Shown here in pieces: positions 38,384 to 47,559 of a stretch of DNA of 64,000 nucleotides. The notes below the pieces were generated by a model. That model saw only the letters and a program-made list of their open reading frames with translations. It ran no database searches and was not told where the DNA came from. Source of the DNA: Nocardiopsis sp. CC223A (GTDB lineage Bacteria > Actinomycetota > Actinomycetes > Streptosporangiales > Streptosporangiaceae); assembly GCF_030766825.1 (NCBI RefSeq), contig NZ_JASFDV010000014.1, positions 38,986 through 102,985 of the forward strand. Direction: 5' to 3'. The translations under genes were made by a program, and so were the position numbers. How positions within the stretch are numbered: position 1 is the stretch's first letter; each line of letters starts with the position of its first letter.

Positions 38384-39181
38384 TCAGCGTGGGGAGCGGG
38401 TGGTGACCGAGGCGAAGGGGGCGTGCGTGGTCAGCCGCTGCTCGATGCCCCGGCGCACCATCTCCTTGGCGGTGGCCGCGGCCGCGCCCACCTCGGCGCC
38501 CCTGGCCAGCTCCGCGGTGATCGCGGCGGCGAAGGTGCAGCCCGCGCCGCTCACCCGCTCCTCACCGATCTTGGGGGCGCGCAGCACGGTCACCTCCTCG
38601 CCGTCGAAGTGCACGTCCACGGCGTCCGGGCCGGGCAGCTCCGCGCCGCCCTTGGCGATCACGTGCGAGGGCCCCAGGTCGCGGATGCGCCGGGCCGCCT
38701 CGACGAGGTCGTCGACGGTGTCGATGCTCTCCATGCCCGCCAGCGTCATCGCCTCGAAGTGGTTGGGCGTGATCACCGTCGCCAGCGGCAGGACCTTCTC
38801 GGTGAGCGCCTTGTCGGTGTCCAGTGCCGCGCCCGGCTCCTGGCCCTTGCAGATCAGCACCGGGTCCAGCACCACGTGCCGCCATTCCCGCGCGCGCAGA
38901 CCCTGTGCGACCACGTCGATGGTGTCGGGGGTGCCGAGCATCCCGATCTTCACCACGTCCAGGTCGTGGCAGGCCGTGGCCGCCTCGATCTGGTCGGCGA
39001 TGACCTGCGGGTCGACCGGCACGAACCGGTGCCCCCACCCGTTCTTCGGGTCGAAGGAGACGATGCAGGTGATCGTTCCCATCCCGTAGACGCCCAGCTC
39101 CTGGAACGCCTTCAGGTCGGCCTGGATCCCGGCGCCCCCCGTGGCCTCCGAGCCCGCGATCACGTACGCGCGATCGGTCAT
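38384..39181 (-). CDS. pdxK: PdxK-like pyridoxal/pyridoxine kinase of the ThiD family
   Basis: 265 residues of the ribokinase fold. The start VIAGSEATGGAGIQADLKAF and the phosphate loop VSGAGCTFAAAI place it in the ThiD group. Details such as PKNGWGHRFVPVD and DPVLICKG resemble Bacillus PdxK, a ThiD relative that phosphorylates pyridoxal and pyridoxine with catalytic cysteines, better than hydroxymethylpyrimidine kinase. It lies outside any thiamine operon, which supports this. HMP(-P) kinase activity remains possible. ATG at 39181 has GAGGGGG upstream. Confidence 0.8.
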   Translation of the reverse strand: MTDRAYVIAGSEATGGAGIQADLKAFQELGVYGMGTITCIVSFDPKNGWGHRFVPVDPQVIADQIEAATACHDLDVVKIGMLGTPDTIDVVAQGLRAREWRHVVLDPVLICKGQEPGAALDTDKALTEKVLPLATVITPNHFEAMTLAGMESIDTVDDLVEAARRIRDLGPSHVIAKGGAELPGPDAVDVHFDGEEVTVLRAPKIGEERVSGAGCTFAAAITAELARGAEVGAAAATAKEMVRRGIEQRLTTHAPFASVTTRSPR

Positions 39182-39434
39182 CGGGCAACCCCCTCGTGTT
39201 CGATGTGCTCTGTCGGGTCCCGGGAACGGTCTCGGGAAGGCGAGACGGTTCCACGGCCCCGCACAATTCCACCACAAAGCCCAGGTAAGGGGGCGTTGTC
39301 CACAGGCCGCATCGGCCTTCCCGCGGGCCCGGCCCGTGACCGGTCCAACGGTCCGTCACGGGCATGCGCCAGACTCGGACACGGAATACGCCGACCGCCC
39401 GAACCACACCGGTCACCGAGGAGTCACACAGCGC

Positions 39435-40601
39435 ATGCCCGACACACAGAACCCCGACGGTTCCCGACCCGATCTGGTCGCCTTGATCGTGGAGGCGTTC
39501 GCGCGCGCGGAGATCAGCGCGGAACGGCGTTCGTCCACGGAGGTGCTCATCCACCTCCCGGAGGCCGAGCCCTTCCTCAACGACTACGCCGAGGCGGTCC
39601 GGAACGCCCGCGAGTACCCCGACGAGCAGTATCCGGAGCTGGCCTCGCAGGTCGTCCTCGCACTGATGCGGGGCTTCCGCGAACGCGGTGTCCCCCTGGG
39701 CACCCACTACCCGCCCCGGACCTCCGACCACGCCCGCGGCGCCCTCCTGGCCGTGCTGGAGCAGTTGGGCGTGCGCGCCCGCTTCCTGTTCCCGAACGTC
39801 CTGGAGGTGGAGACCGCCCAGGGTGCGGTCCGCACCGACGTCGGCCGATACCTGGAAGGTCTGGAGGACGCCTCCATCGACGCGGCCTTCGACCGGGCGG
39901 GCCCCTACGCCGAGGCCCTCACCGAGCAGATCCGGCAGATCGCCCCGCAGGACGACACCTCCGCCGGGCGGTTGCGCTCCCGCGTCTACCCGGCCACCGC
40001 ACTCCCGCACGAGGTGTGGGACACCCTCGTGTACCGCGACTTCGCCGAGGGCCTGCGCGAGACGGTGGTCATCGACGCGCCCGACAGCGTGCAGCCGCTG
40101 AACCGGTCCGCACTGGGGTCGATGGACCTCACCGAGGAGCAGGCCTTCGCGCAGGCGGTCGCCGCCTCGGTCGCCGAGGAGGTCGAGGCGAGCGAGGTCG
40201 ACCTCGGCGGCGCGGCGATCATCCACATCGGCGGGGCCCAGCCCTACACCGCCGCCCAGGCCCACGTGCTCTCCCGTTTCCTGGGCGATGCGGCCGACGG
40301 CGCGCTGGTGGCCTTCCCGGTGCGCGAGGTGGTGCTGGTGCATCCGCTGGGCAAGGGCCACCCGATCATGGCGATGGAGCGCCTCCAGGAGCTGGCCGAG
40401 CGCTTCGTCGCCGACGCGGAGAAGCCGATCAGCGCCCAGCTGTTCTGGTGGCACCCGGATTCCGCCGCGCGTTCCGAGGCCGAGGTGCCCGACCTGCGCC
40501 CGGTGGGGGTGAAGGTCGACCACGAGGACCGGTCGGTCTCCCTGTACACCTCGGACGACGAGTTCGGCCCGCTGCTGAACCGGTTGATGGAAGCCGGCTG
40601 A
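39435..40601 (+). CDS. Conserved hypothetical protein, 388 residues
   Basis: A soluble acidic protein without signal peptide or membrane segments. The C-terminal part has a well-formed alpha/beta pattern (ALVAFPVREVVLVHPLG, then AMERLQELAERFVADAEKPI and QLFWWHPDS). I do not recognise the family. The ATG at 39435 is preceded at some distance by GAGGAG. It is divergent from pdxK and stands alone. The codon use is like its neighbours, so it looks like a resident gene. Confidence 0.75.
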   Translation: MPDTQNPDGSRPDLVALIVEAFARAEISAERRSSTEVLIHLPEAEPFLNDYAEAVRNAREYPDEQYPELASQVVLALMRGFRERGVPLGTHYPPRTSDHARGALLAVLEQLGVRARFLFPNVLEVETAQGAVRTDVGRYLEGLEDASIDAAFDRAGPYAEALTEQIRQIAPQDDTSAGRLRSRVYPATALPHEVWDTLVYRDFAEGLRETVVIDAPDSVQPLNRSALGSMDLTEEQAFAQAVAASVAEEVEASEVDLGGAAIIHIGGAQPYTAAQAHVLSRFLGDAADGALVAFPVREVVLVHPLGKGHPIMAMERLQELAERFVADAEKPISAQLFWWHPDSAARSEAEVPDLRPVGVKVDHEDRSVSLYTSDDEFGPLLNRLMEAG

Positions 40602-40651
40602 GGCGTCACACCCCGGGCGCGGCCGGATCCGGCCGCGCCCGCCCCCGTCGC

Positions 40652-40679
40652 TTGCCCTATAAAAATATTTCCGTATTAT
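40652..40679 (+). promoter_or_regulatory. Promoter of the TetR gene, probably leaderless
   Basis: TTGCCC (40652-40657), 16 bp, then TATTAT (40674-40679) fit a sigma70-like promoter in an AT-rich patch. The ATG at 40687 lies 7 nt after the -10 element and no ribosome site is present, so transcription probably starts at the ATG. An AAATA / TATTT inverted repeat overlaps the promoter and may be the operator. Confidence 0.6.
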
Positions 40680-40686
40680 TTTTTTC

Positions 40687-41313
40687 ATGGCACGGACCGC
40701 GGATCACGAACAGAGGCGGCGACAGGTCGCCGAGGCGCTCATGGCGGTGGTGGGGGAGCGGGGACTGGCCCGGACCACCCTCGCCGACGTCGCCGACCAC
40801 GCCGGGGTGTCCATCGGTTTGGTACAGCGCTACTTCCGGTCCAAGGCACAGCTGCTGCGGTTCGGCGTGGAGCACATGTACCACCGGGCCGAACAGCGGC
40901 TGCGGGAGGTCTCCGACGGACCGGTGCCGGTCGCCTCGGTGCGCGACTGGCTCGACCGGGCCACCGAGACCCTGCTGCCCCTGGACGACGAACGCGTCCG
41001 CGAGCTGACCGTCTGGCTGGAGTTCCTCCCGGCCGCCCTGGCCGACCCCGAGATGCTGCGGATGCATCAAGAGACCACCCGCACCCTCGCCGACGCCCTC
41101 ACCGACGCCCTGGAGGCCGCCGTCCGGGCGGGGGAGCTCCCCGCGGACCGCGACCCCCGGGCCGAGGCGGTCGCCCTGATCGCCTGTATCGACGGCCTGA
41201 CCCTGCACCACCTCGTCACCGCCGAACCCTTCACCGCGGAGGCGGTCCGCACCGCCCTCACCACCCACCTCGACCGGCTCTTCACGGCCCCTGAGAGCCC
41301 CCCGACCCCTTGA
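40687..41313 (+). CDS. TetR-family transcriptional regulator
   Basis: 208 residues. The N-terminal helix-turn-helix is clear: RRRQVAEALMAVVGERGLARTTLADVADHAGVSIGLVQRYFRSK in outline. The C-terminal ligand domain resembles the AcrR/BetI type. It ends four bases into a possible TTG start of the next gene, so the two genes form an operon; it may regulate itself and that membrane protein. Leaderless start at 40687. Confidence 0.88.
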   Translation: MARTADHEQRRRQVAEALMAVVGERGLARTTLADVADHAGVSIGLVQRYFRSKAQLLRFGVEHMYHRAEQRLREVSDGPVPVASVRDWLDRATETLLPLDDERVRELTVWLEFLPAALADPEMLRMHQETTRTLADALTDALEAAVRAGELPADRDPRAEAVALIACIDGLTLHHLVTAEPFTAEAVRTALTTHLDRLFTAPESPPTP

Positions 41314-41345
41314 TCACCGATGATCCCGACACGGAGGCCACGACC

Positions 41346-42599
41346 TTGACCGGTCACCCCGACCAGACCCGCGCACCCGACACCCGCGCGGCCCCGGCCG
41401 CGCCCGGTGCGGCCCCGGCCGCGTCCCGCCGCCTGCCCCTGCTCGACGTCCTGCGCGGCGTCGCGATCCTGGGCACCCTCGCCACCAACGTGTGGCTGTT
41501 CGCCGCACCCGGCGGCGAGGCCAACATGCTCTTCACCGCGTCGCTGAGCCCGCTGGAGGCGGCCCTGGCCGACCCCTCCCCGGGCACCATCGCCGAGGGC
41601 GTCCTCCTGCTGCTGTCCAACGGCAAGTTCCTGGCGCTGCTCACCCTCCTCTTCGGGGTGGGCCTGGCCATCCAGTTCCGGTCCGCGGCGAAGAAGGGCG
41701 GCCGCTGGCCCGGCCCCTACAAGTGGCGGGCGCTGTTCCTGTTCACCGAGGGCCTGGTGCACTTCACCCTGGTGTTCGCCGCCGACGTCCTCATGGGCTA
41801 CGCCGTGACCTCCCTGCTGGTGGCCTGGCTGCTCACCCGGTCACAACGGGCGCAGAACGCGGTGATGTGGGTCTGCGCCGCCCTGCACCTGGCCGTGGTC
41901 GGCCTGCTCACCGTCGCGTTCGCGCTCCTGCCGCAGCCGGGCGGGCAGTCCGCCGACAGCGGGGTCCCGGCCGACGTCGTGGACCTGTACGCGCACGGCA
42001 CCTACCTCGAACAGGTCGCGTTCCGCCTGGACAACGCGCTGGCGATGCGCTCGGAGCCGATCATCGCGTTCGCCTTCATGGTCTTCATGTTCCTGCTGGG
42101 CGTGCGCCTGTTCCGGGCCGGGGCCTTCGGCGGCGACGCCACCGGGCGGCGGCTGCGCGGCCGCCTGCTGGCCTGGGGCCTGGGCGTGGGCGTACCGCTC
42201 AACATCGCCACCGCGTTGGGCGGGGTCGACCTGTTCTTCGTGGACCGCTACGTCGCCGCCCCCGTCGTGGCCCTGGGCCTGATCGGCGCCATCGGATGGC
42301 TGGTGGACCGGGCCGACCCGGCCGGGTGGGGGATCGTGTCCCTGTCCTGCCTGGGCCGCATGGCGATGAGCGGGTACGTGGTGCAGAACCTCCTGTGCAT
42401 GCTCGCCTGCTACGGCATCGGCCTGGGCCTGGCCGCCCGGCTGGCCGACACCGGACCGTGGTGGGTGATGGGGCTGTGGGCGACGGTCACCGCACTGCTC
42501 CTGGCCGGGTCCACCCTGTGGCTGCGCCGGTTCCGGTTCGGACCGCTGGAGGCGTTGCAGAAGGCCGTGCTGGGCCGGATCCCCGACGGCCGCCGCTGA
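41346..42599 (+). CDS. DUF418-family membrane protein
   Basis: 417 residues with about 10 membrane segments. The opening RRLPLLDVLRGVAILGTLATN and a C-terminal DUF418 region (RMAMSGYVVQNLLCML; GPLEALQKAVL, the usual FGPLEW-like end) identify the family, thought to be transporters or acyltransferase-like membrane proteins of unknown substrate. I chose the TTG at 41346, which has GGAGG 8 nt upstream. A TTG at 41310 overlapping the TetR stop is possible but lacks such a site. Confidence 0.85.
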   Translation: MTGHPDQTRAPDTRAAPAAPGAAPAASRRLPLLDVLRGVAILGTLATNVWLFAAPGGEANMLFTASLSPLEAALADPSPGTIAEGVLLLLSNGKFLALLTLLFGVGLAIQFRSAAKKGGRWPGPYKWRALFLFTEGLVHFTLVFAADVLMGYAVTSLLVAWLLTRSQRAQNAVMWVCAALHLAVVGLLTVAFALLPQPGGQSADSGVPADVVDLYAHGTYLEQVAFRLDNALAMRSEPIIAFAFMVFMFLLGVRLFRAGAFGGDATGRRLRGRLLAWGLGVGVPLNIATALGGVDLFFVDRYVAAPVVALGLIGAIGWLVDRADPAGWGIVSLSCLGRMAMSGYVVQNLLCMLACYGIGLGLAARLADTGPWWVMGLWATVTALLLAGSTLWLRRFRFGPLEALQKAVLGRIPDGRR

Positions 42600-42641
42600 C
42601 GGCGGGCCGGTGGTGTGCGGCGCCCGCCACCGGCCCGCGGC

Positions 42642-43111
42642 TCAGCGGTCCGCCTCCCCGGAGCGCCGGGCCGCCGCGAACATCTCGGGCAACGGGGCGA
42701 TCGGGGGCCGCGCGCAGGCGGAGGAGACCAGCACCCTCCTGTCGCTGAGCACAGCGAAGCGGGTCCGGAGCTCGGCGGCCTCCATCGGCAGGTCGGGGGT
42801 CTTGGGCACACCCACCCGTCGTGCGCGAACAGGGTCCGCCCGGCCCGGGGCCGCCTGCCCTGCTCCACCGCGCCCGTCTCCACCGGCCGCGCGACCACCT
42901 TCCCGTGCTGCGCCGCCGACCAGCCGTTCCACCGGCGCACGTTCTGGTCGGCGGGCCGGGACAGGGCGAGCAGCCGGAGGTGCAGCGCGGCCGCGTCGGC
43001 GTCGGTGCCCGGGGCCGCGGCGACCTCCTCCACCGGCTCCGGCACGCTCAGCCGCGGGTCGGCCCCGTACCCGCCGACCGGAACGGGGGCGTCCGCGGTC
43101 CGAGCGGCCAG
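42642..43111 (-). pseudogene. Frameshifted remnant of a hypothetical gene
   Basis: Two minus-strand frames join into one plausible protein end. The upstream frame reads VRRWNGWSAAQHGKVVARPVE through GRTLFAHDGWV; the downstream frame continues VPKTPDLPMEAAELRTRFAVL to a stop at 42642. They meet near 42805-42813, where one base seems lost or two gained. The 5' end runs into the copA terminator with no good start. No function is known. It occupies the 565-bp gap between the DUF418 gene and copA. Confidence 0.5.
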
Positions 43112-43154
43112 GCGCCCGGTGCCCCGGACCGTGGTGGTCCGGGGCACCGGGCGC
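43112..43154 (-). terminator. Strong terminator after copA
   Basis: A perfect 19-bp inverted repeat (43112-43130 / 43136-43154) with a 5-nt loop begins 11 bp beyond the copA stop codon. Confidence 0.75.
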
Positions 43155-43164
43155 GTGCGGCGGC

Positions 43165-45531
43165 TCAGGCCACGAGGGAGGAATCCCGGCGGTCGGCGAT
43201 GGGGAGCGCGGCGGCGGGGGTGTCCTCGTTCCCCTTCAACGGTGCGAAGCGGCGTAGTCGTAGGCTGTTGGTGACCACGAACACGCTGGACACGGCCATG
43301 GCGGCACCCGCGATCATCGGGTTGAGCAGCCCGGCCGCGGCCAGCGGCAGCGCCGCCACGTTGTAGGCGAAGGCCCAGAACAGGTTGCCCTTGATCGTGG
43401 CCAGGGTGCGGCGGGAGAGCCGGATGGCGTCGGCGGCGGCCCGCAGGTCACCGCGGACCAGGGTGAGGTCGGAGGCCTCGATCGCGACGTCGGTGCCGGT
43501 GCCCATGGCCAGACCCAGATCGGCCCTGGCCAGCGCGGCGGCGTCGTTGACGCCGTCACCGACCATGGCCACGGTGCGCCCTTGGGCCTGGAGGCGTTCG
43601 ATGACGGCGACCTTGTCCTGGGGCAGTACCTCCGCGATGACCTGCTCGATACCGACCTGGGCGGCCACGGTGCGGGCCACGGTCTCGTTGTCGCCGGTGA
43701 GCAGGATCGGGTCCAGCCCCAGGGCGCGGAACTGCTCGACGGCCCGGGCGCTGGTGGGCTTGACGGTGTCGGAGACCACGAGCACCCCCCGGGCCCGGCC
43801 GTCCCAGCCGACGGCGACGGCGGTCCGGCCCTGGCTCTGGGCCTCCTTCACCGCCTGGACGAGGTCCTCGCCCAACGGTTGCGACCGGTCGGCGAGCAGC
43901 GCGGGTCGGCCGACCAGGACGGTGCGGCCGTCCACGGTGCCCTGCACGCCCTGTCCCTCGATGTTGGCGAAGTCCTCGGGGACCGGCAGGGTGCCGCGGG
44001 CGGCCGGGGCGGCGTCGGTCCGGGTGAGGGCGGCCTCGGCGACGGCTCGGGCGATGGGGTGCTCGGAGGCGTGCTCCAGCGCCCCGGCCAGCCGCAGCAC
44101 CTCGGCCTCGTCCTGGCCCTCGGCGGCGACGACCTCCACCAGCGCCATGGTGCCGGTGGTGACGGTGCCGGTCTTGTCCAGCACGATCGTGTCGATACGC
44201 CGGGTGCTCTCCAGGACCTCGGGGCCCTTGATGAGGATGCCGAGCCGGGCACCGCGCCCGGTACCGACCAGCAGCGCCATCGGGGTGGCCAGGCCCAGAG
44301 CGCACGGGCAGGCGATGATGAGGACGGCGACCGCCGCGGTGAACGCCGCCGAGGCGGGTTCGCCGGTACCGATCCAGAAGCCGAGGGTGGCGGCGGCCAG
44401 GGCGATGACGACGGGCACGAAGACCCCCGAGACGCGGTCGGCCAGACGCTGCACCCTCGCCTTGCCGTTCTGGGCGTCCTCGACCAGGCGGGCCATCCGC
44501 GCCAGTTGGGTGTCGGACCCGACCCGCGAGGCGCGGACGACCAGACGGCCGCCGGCGTTCACGGTGGCGCCCACGACGGCATCTCCGGGACCCACCTCGA
44601 CCGGCACGGACTCGCCGGTGAGCAGGCCCGTGTCGACGGCGGAGGTGCCGGTCTCCACGGTCCCGTCGGTGGCGATCTTCTCACCCGGCCGCACCACGAA
44701 CAGGTCGCCCACCACGAGCCGTTCGACGGGGACCGCGACCTCGCGGTCGCCGCGCAGCACGGTGGCGTCCTTGGCGCCCAGCTCCATGAGCGCGCGCAGG
44801 GCGGCGCCCGCCCGCCGTTTGGAGCGGGCCTCGAAGTAGCGTCCGGCCAGGATGAAGGTGGTGACCCCGGCGGCGACCTCCAGGTAGATGCCGGCGGAGC
44901 CGTCGGCGCGGGCGATGGTGAACTCGAAGGGGTGCGTCATGCCCGGATCGCCCGCGGTGCCCAGGAACAGCGCGTACAGGGACCAGGCGAAGGCGGCGGT
45001 CGTGCCCAGGGACACCAGGGTGTCCATGGTGGCCGCGCCGAGCTTGAGGTTCTTCCACGCGGCGATGTGGAAGGGCAGCGCACCCCAGACGACGACGGGT
45101 GCCGCGAGGGCGAGGGAGGCCCACTGCCAGTGGGTGAACTGGAGGGCGGGGGCCATCGCCATCGCGATGACCGGAACCGACAGCAGGGCGCTGACGAGCA
45201 GGCGGGTACGCAGCGGGCGGTCCGGATCCACGGCCGCGCCACCGCCGCCGTCGCCGCCTCCGCCGCCGTCGGTGGCGGTGTTGGTGGTGCGGGGGACCTC
45301 GGCGGTGTATCCGGCCTTCTCGATCTGGGCGATGAGGTCCTCGGCGGGCACCGGGTCACCGTCGAAGGAGACTTCGGCCTTCTCGGTGGCGTAGTTGACG
45401 GTGGCGGTGACGCCGTCCATTTTGTTGAGGCGCTTCTCGACGCGGTTGGCGCAGGCGGCGCAGGTCATACCACCGATCGCCAGCTCGATCCGCTCTCCGG
45501 GTGCTGCGCCGTCTCCGGGTCCGGTGTTCAT
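43165..45531 (-). CDS. copA: Copper-exporting P1B-type ATPase
   Basis: 788 residues, a membrane pump that expels Cu(I) using ATP. One N-terminal heavy-metal-associated domain carries [14 protein letters not shown] (Cys24 and Cys27). The membrane metal site is the CPC of [11 protein letters not shown] (about residue 408). The phosphorylated aspartate is in DKTGTVTTG, followed by an HP motif ([10 protein letters not shown]) and the hinge [10 protein letters not shown]. The linker between domains is Gly-rich. ATG at 45531 has AAGGAG upstream. It is 48 bp from the upstream copper-associated gene, so the two share a promoter with a CsoR-like site. Confidence 0.94.
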   Translation of the reverse strand: MNTGPGDGAAPGERIELAIGGMTCAACANRVEKRLNKMDGVTATVNYATEKAEVSFDGDPVPAEDLIAQIEKAGYTAEVPRTTNTATDGGGGGDGGGGAAVDPDRPLRTRLLVSALLSVPVIAMAMAPALQFTHWQWASLALAAPVVVWGALPFHIAAWKNLKLGAATMDTLVSLGTTAAFAWSLYALFLGTAGDPGMTHPFEFTIARADGSAGIYLEVAAGVTTFILAGRYFEARSKRRAGAALRALMELGAKDATVLRGDREVAVPVERLVVGDLFVVRPGEKIATDGTVETGTSAVDTGLLTGESVPVEVGPGDAVVGATVNAGGRLVVRASRVGSDTQLARMARLVEDAQNGKARVQRLADRVSGVFVPVVIALAAATLGFWIGTGEPASAAFTAAVAVLIIACPCALGLATPMALLVGTGRGARLGILIKGPEVLESTRRIDTIVLDKTGTVTTGTMALVEVVAAEGQDEAEVLRLAGALEHASEHPIARAVAEAALTRTDAAPAARGTLPVPEDFANIEGQGVQGTVDGRTVLVGRPALLADRSQPLGEDLVQAVKEAQSQGRTAVAVGWDGRARGVLVVSDTVKPTSARAVEQFRALGLDPILLTGDNETVARTVAAQVGIEQVIAEVLPQDKVAVIERLQAQGRTVAMVGDGVNDAAALARADLGLAMGTGTDVAIEASDLTLVRGDLRAAADAIRLSRRTLATIKGNLFWAFAYNVAALPLAAAGLLNPMIAGAAMAVSSVFVVTNSLRLRRFAPLKGNEDTPAAALPIADRRDSSLVA

Positions 45532-45579
45532 CGTTGCTCCTTGAGGTCGTGGGGTGCGCGGCAGGGGGCGTCGTCACGG

Positions 45580-46554
45580 TCAGTGGGAGTGCGGGGCGTG
45601 GCCCTCCGGGTCCGTGTGCTCCTCCGTGGTGGCGGAACCGCCGTTGGTGCCGTCGGCGGTCACGGTGAACTCCGCGGTCCGCACCTCGCCGCCGTGCTTG
45701 AAGTCGAGGAAGAGCCGGTAGTCGCCGGTGGAGGGCGCCGTGGCCTGGAACGTGATCTCGGGCCCGGGCTCGGTCGCACCGTCACCGGGCTCGCCCTCCG
45801 GGTGGACGTGCAGGTAGGCGAGGTCGCCGGCGCGCAGCGCCACGAGGTGGCCGTAGGCGCCGAGGTAGGGCTCCAGGTCGGTGACCTCCTCACCGTCGCG
45901 GGTGACGGTGAGGGTGATCGCGCCGGCCCGTCCGGGGACGAGGCCGCCGTCGAGGGTGACGGTGTAGCCGTCCACCTCTGCGGTCCTGGCGGGCGCTGGG
46001 AGGGTCTGCGGCTCCTGGTCGCCGGCGATCGTGAGGTCCGCGCCGAGGGTGAGCCCGCTCCCGTGCTCCCGCGGAACGAAGTCGGCGAACATCCGATAGG
46101 TCCCGGGGGTATCCAGTTCCAGTGGGATGCTCCAGGTGCCGTCCTGGGCCATCTCCGGGTGCACGTGCTGGTAACCGCTCATGTCGCGGCCGACCACGAT
46201 CAGGTGCATGCGTTCGTCGTGCGACTCGTCGAACGCGGTCACGGGCTCCCCGCCGGGGCCCAGGACGCGGAAGGACAGGGTCTCCTCCTCGCCCGCCCGC
46301 CCGGGGGTGCGGACCGGGGTGAGCGTGTAGCCGTCCTGGGAGATCTGGAGGCCGGAGGGGGTGGTGTGCGCGCCGTCCATGGGAGTCTCCTCGGCGGTGG
46401 TGTCGGCGGCACGGGTGTCCTCGTGGCCGGTGTGCCCGCTCGCCTCGGTGGTGTCCGGGAGCAGGGGGCCCACCAGGCCGCCGGCCCCCATCGCCCCGGC
46501 GAATGCCACGGCGAGGCCCAGTCCGTACAGTCCGAGCTTGGCGGGGACGTTCAT
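45580..46554 (-). CDS. Secreted/membrane-anchored protein of copper locus
   Basis: 324 residues. An N-terminal hydrophobic segment (LGLYGLGLAVAFAGAMGAGG) anchors or exports the protein. The outer part has two related beta-rich halves, with His/Met clusters (HTGHED, ESHDERMHLIVVGRDM, HVHPE twice) and a His-rich tail (EGHAPHSH) suited to binding copper. Similar proteins stand before copA in actinobacteria; they are uncharacterised. It is the first gene after the CsoR-like site. ATG at 46554 has AAAGGA upstream. Confidence 0.8.
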   Translation of the reverse strand: MNVPAKLGLYGLGLAVAFAGAMGAGGLVGPLLPDTTEASGHTGHEDTRAADTTAEETPMDGAHTTPSGLQISQDGYTLTPVRTPGRAGEEETLSFRVLGPGGEPVTAFDESHDERMHLIVVGRDMSGYQHVHPEMAQDGTWSIPLELDTPGTYRMFADFVPREHGSGLTLGADLTIAGDQEPQTLPAPARTAEVDGYTVTLDGGLVPGRAGAITLTVTRDGEEVTDLEPYLGAYGHLVALRAGDLAYLHVHPEGEPGDGATEPGPEITFQATAPSTGDYRLFLDFKHGGEVRTAEFTVTADGTNGGSATTEEHTDPEGHAPHSH

Positions 46555-46608
46555 CGTCGGTCCTTTCTGTGGCCGGTCCCGATGGGGCCGTCGGCGATGA
46601 TTCAAGGG

Positions 46609-46632
46609 ATACCATACCCCCCCAGGGTATAC
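46609..46632. promoter_or_regulatory. CsoR-like operator before copper genes
   Basis: ATACC-ATACCCCCCCAGGGTAT-AC has the G/C-tract flanked by TA-rich ends that is typical of copper-sensing CsoR sites. It lies 55 bp upstream of the secreted protein start. No csoR gene is in the window. Confidence 0.6.
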
Positions 46633-46672
46633 AAGGCGGTGCTCGGGCCCGTTCCACCGTAGGTCCGGCGGG

Positions 46673-47245
46673 TCAGTGCAGGTAGCGCCGCATCAGTATG
46701 CGGGGATGGCCGGCCAGGACCGACGTCGTGTCGGCGGCGTGGGTGAACCCGGCACGCTCGAAGTTCCTTCGGAGCCCGGGGTAGGCCATCGTCAGGTCCA
46801 CCCTGGCGTCGCCGTTGTCCAGGGGATAGGCCTCGACGGCGGGCGCGCCGTGCGCGCGGGCGAACGCGACGGCCCCGGCGATCAGTGTGTGCGAGATCCC
46901 CTGCTTCCGGTGGCCCGGCCGCACGCGGATGCACCACAGCGACCACACGGGGAGGTCGTCGACGTGCGGGATCCTGCGATTGCGGGCGAAGGAGGTGTCC
47001 GCGCGCGGCGCCACCGCGGCCCAGCCGACCGGTTCGTCGCCGTCGTAGGCGAGCACTCCCGGCGGCGGTTCCTCCCGGCACAACCCGGCGACGTACTCAC
47101 CGCGGGCGGGGCCGCGCAGTTCTCTGTTGAGCGCGGACGGGACGCGGTAGCTGAGACACCAGCACACGTTGGCGCCGGGTGACTTCGGTCCCACCAGGGT
47201 CCGAACGTCCTCGAACACCGAAGCCGGGCGCACGTCGATGGCCAT
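46673..47245 (-). CDS. GNAT-family N-acetyltransferase
   Basis: 190 residues. The acetyl-CoA binding pattern is WCIRVRPGHRKQGISHTLIAGA (motif A, R/QxxGxG/A form), and the fold continues to FERAGFTHAADT. An N-terminal CWCLSYR cysteine motif is often seen in a GNAT subset annotated only as hypothetical. Substrate unknown. The ATG at 47245 begins MAIDVRP; there is no clear ribosome site. Confidence 0.8.
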   Translation of the reverse strand: MAIDVRPASVFEDVRTLVGPKSPGANVCWCLSYRVPSALNRELRGPARGEYVAGLCREEPPPGVLAYDGDEPVGWAAVAPRADTSFARNRRIPHVDDLPVWSLWCIRVRPGHRKQGISHTLIAGAVAFARAHGAPAVEAYPLDNGDARVDLTMAYPGLRRNFERAGFTHAADTTSVLAGHPRILMRRYLH

Positions 47246-47300
47246 GGCGCCAGCATGCCACGGACGCCGCGGCGGACCGGCCCCGGTGCGTCCGGGCATG

Positions 47301-47327
47301 AAAAAAGGCCCTGTGACCAGGACCTTT
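47301..47327 (-). terminator. Rho-independent terminator of tRNA-Leu
   Basis: On the minus strand, AAAGGTCCTG-GTCA-CAGGGCCTTT is followed by a run of Ts (six in a row at 47306-47301). One G-T wobble. This is the only T-tailed terminator noted in the window. Confidence 0.8.
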
Positions 47328-47332
47328 ATTTG

Positions 47333-47417
47333 TGTCCGAGGGGGGACTTGAACCCCCACAGCCTTAACGGCCACTAGCACCTCAAGCTAGCGCGTCTACC
47401 TATTCCGCCACCCGGAC
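47333..47417 (-). tRNA. tRNA-Leu (anticodon GAG)
   Basis: An 85-nt minus-strand class II tRNA. The acceptor stem GTCCGGG pairs with CTCGGAC (one G-U), discriminator base A. The anticodon arm is CTAGC-TTGAGGT-GCTAG, giving GAG. The T arm is GGGGGTTCAAGTCCCCC. A long variable arm fits leucine. CCA is not encoded. Confidence 0.95.
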
Positions 47418-47559
47418 CGGTGGTATCGGGCGGCAGCGCCGCCTGACAGGTCAACCATAGCAAAGCTCAGGAGTACCCCGAACCGCTTTTCGGGCCGGGG
47501 GTGATCGTGACAGGGTCGGGGGCGACGAGCACAGTGACACGGTGGAACGGGAGCGTCCG

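Noticed and set aside
38384..39181. Thiamine-pathway ThiD
   Set aside because: Several internal motifs and the lack of neighbouring thi genes fit the PdxK subgroup better, though thiamine activity is not excluded.
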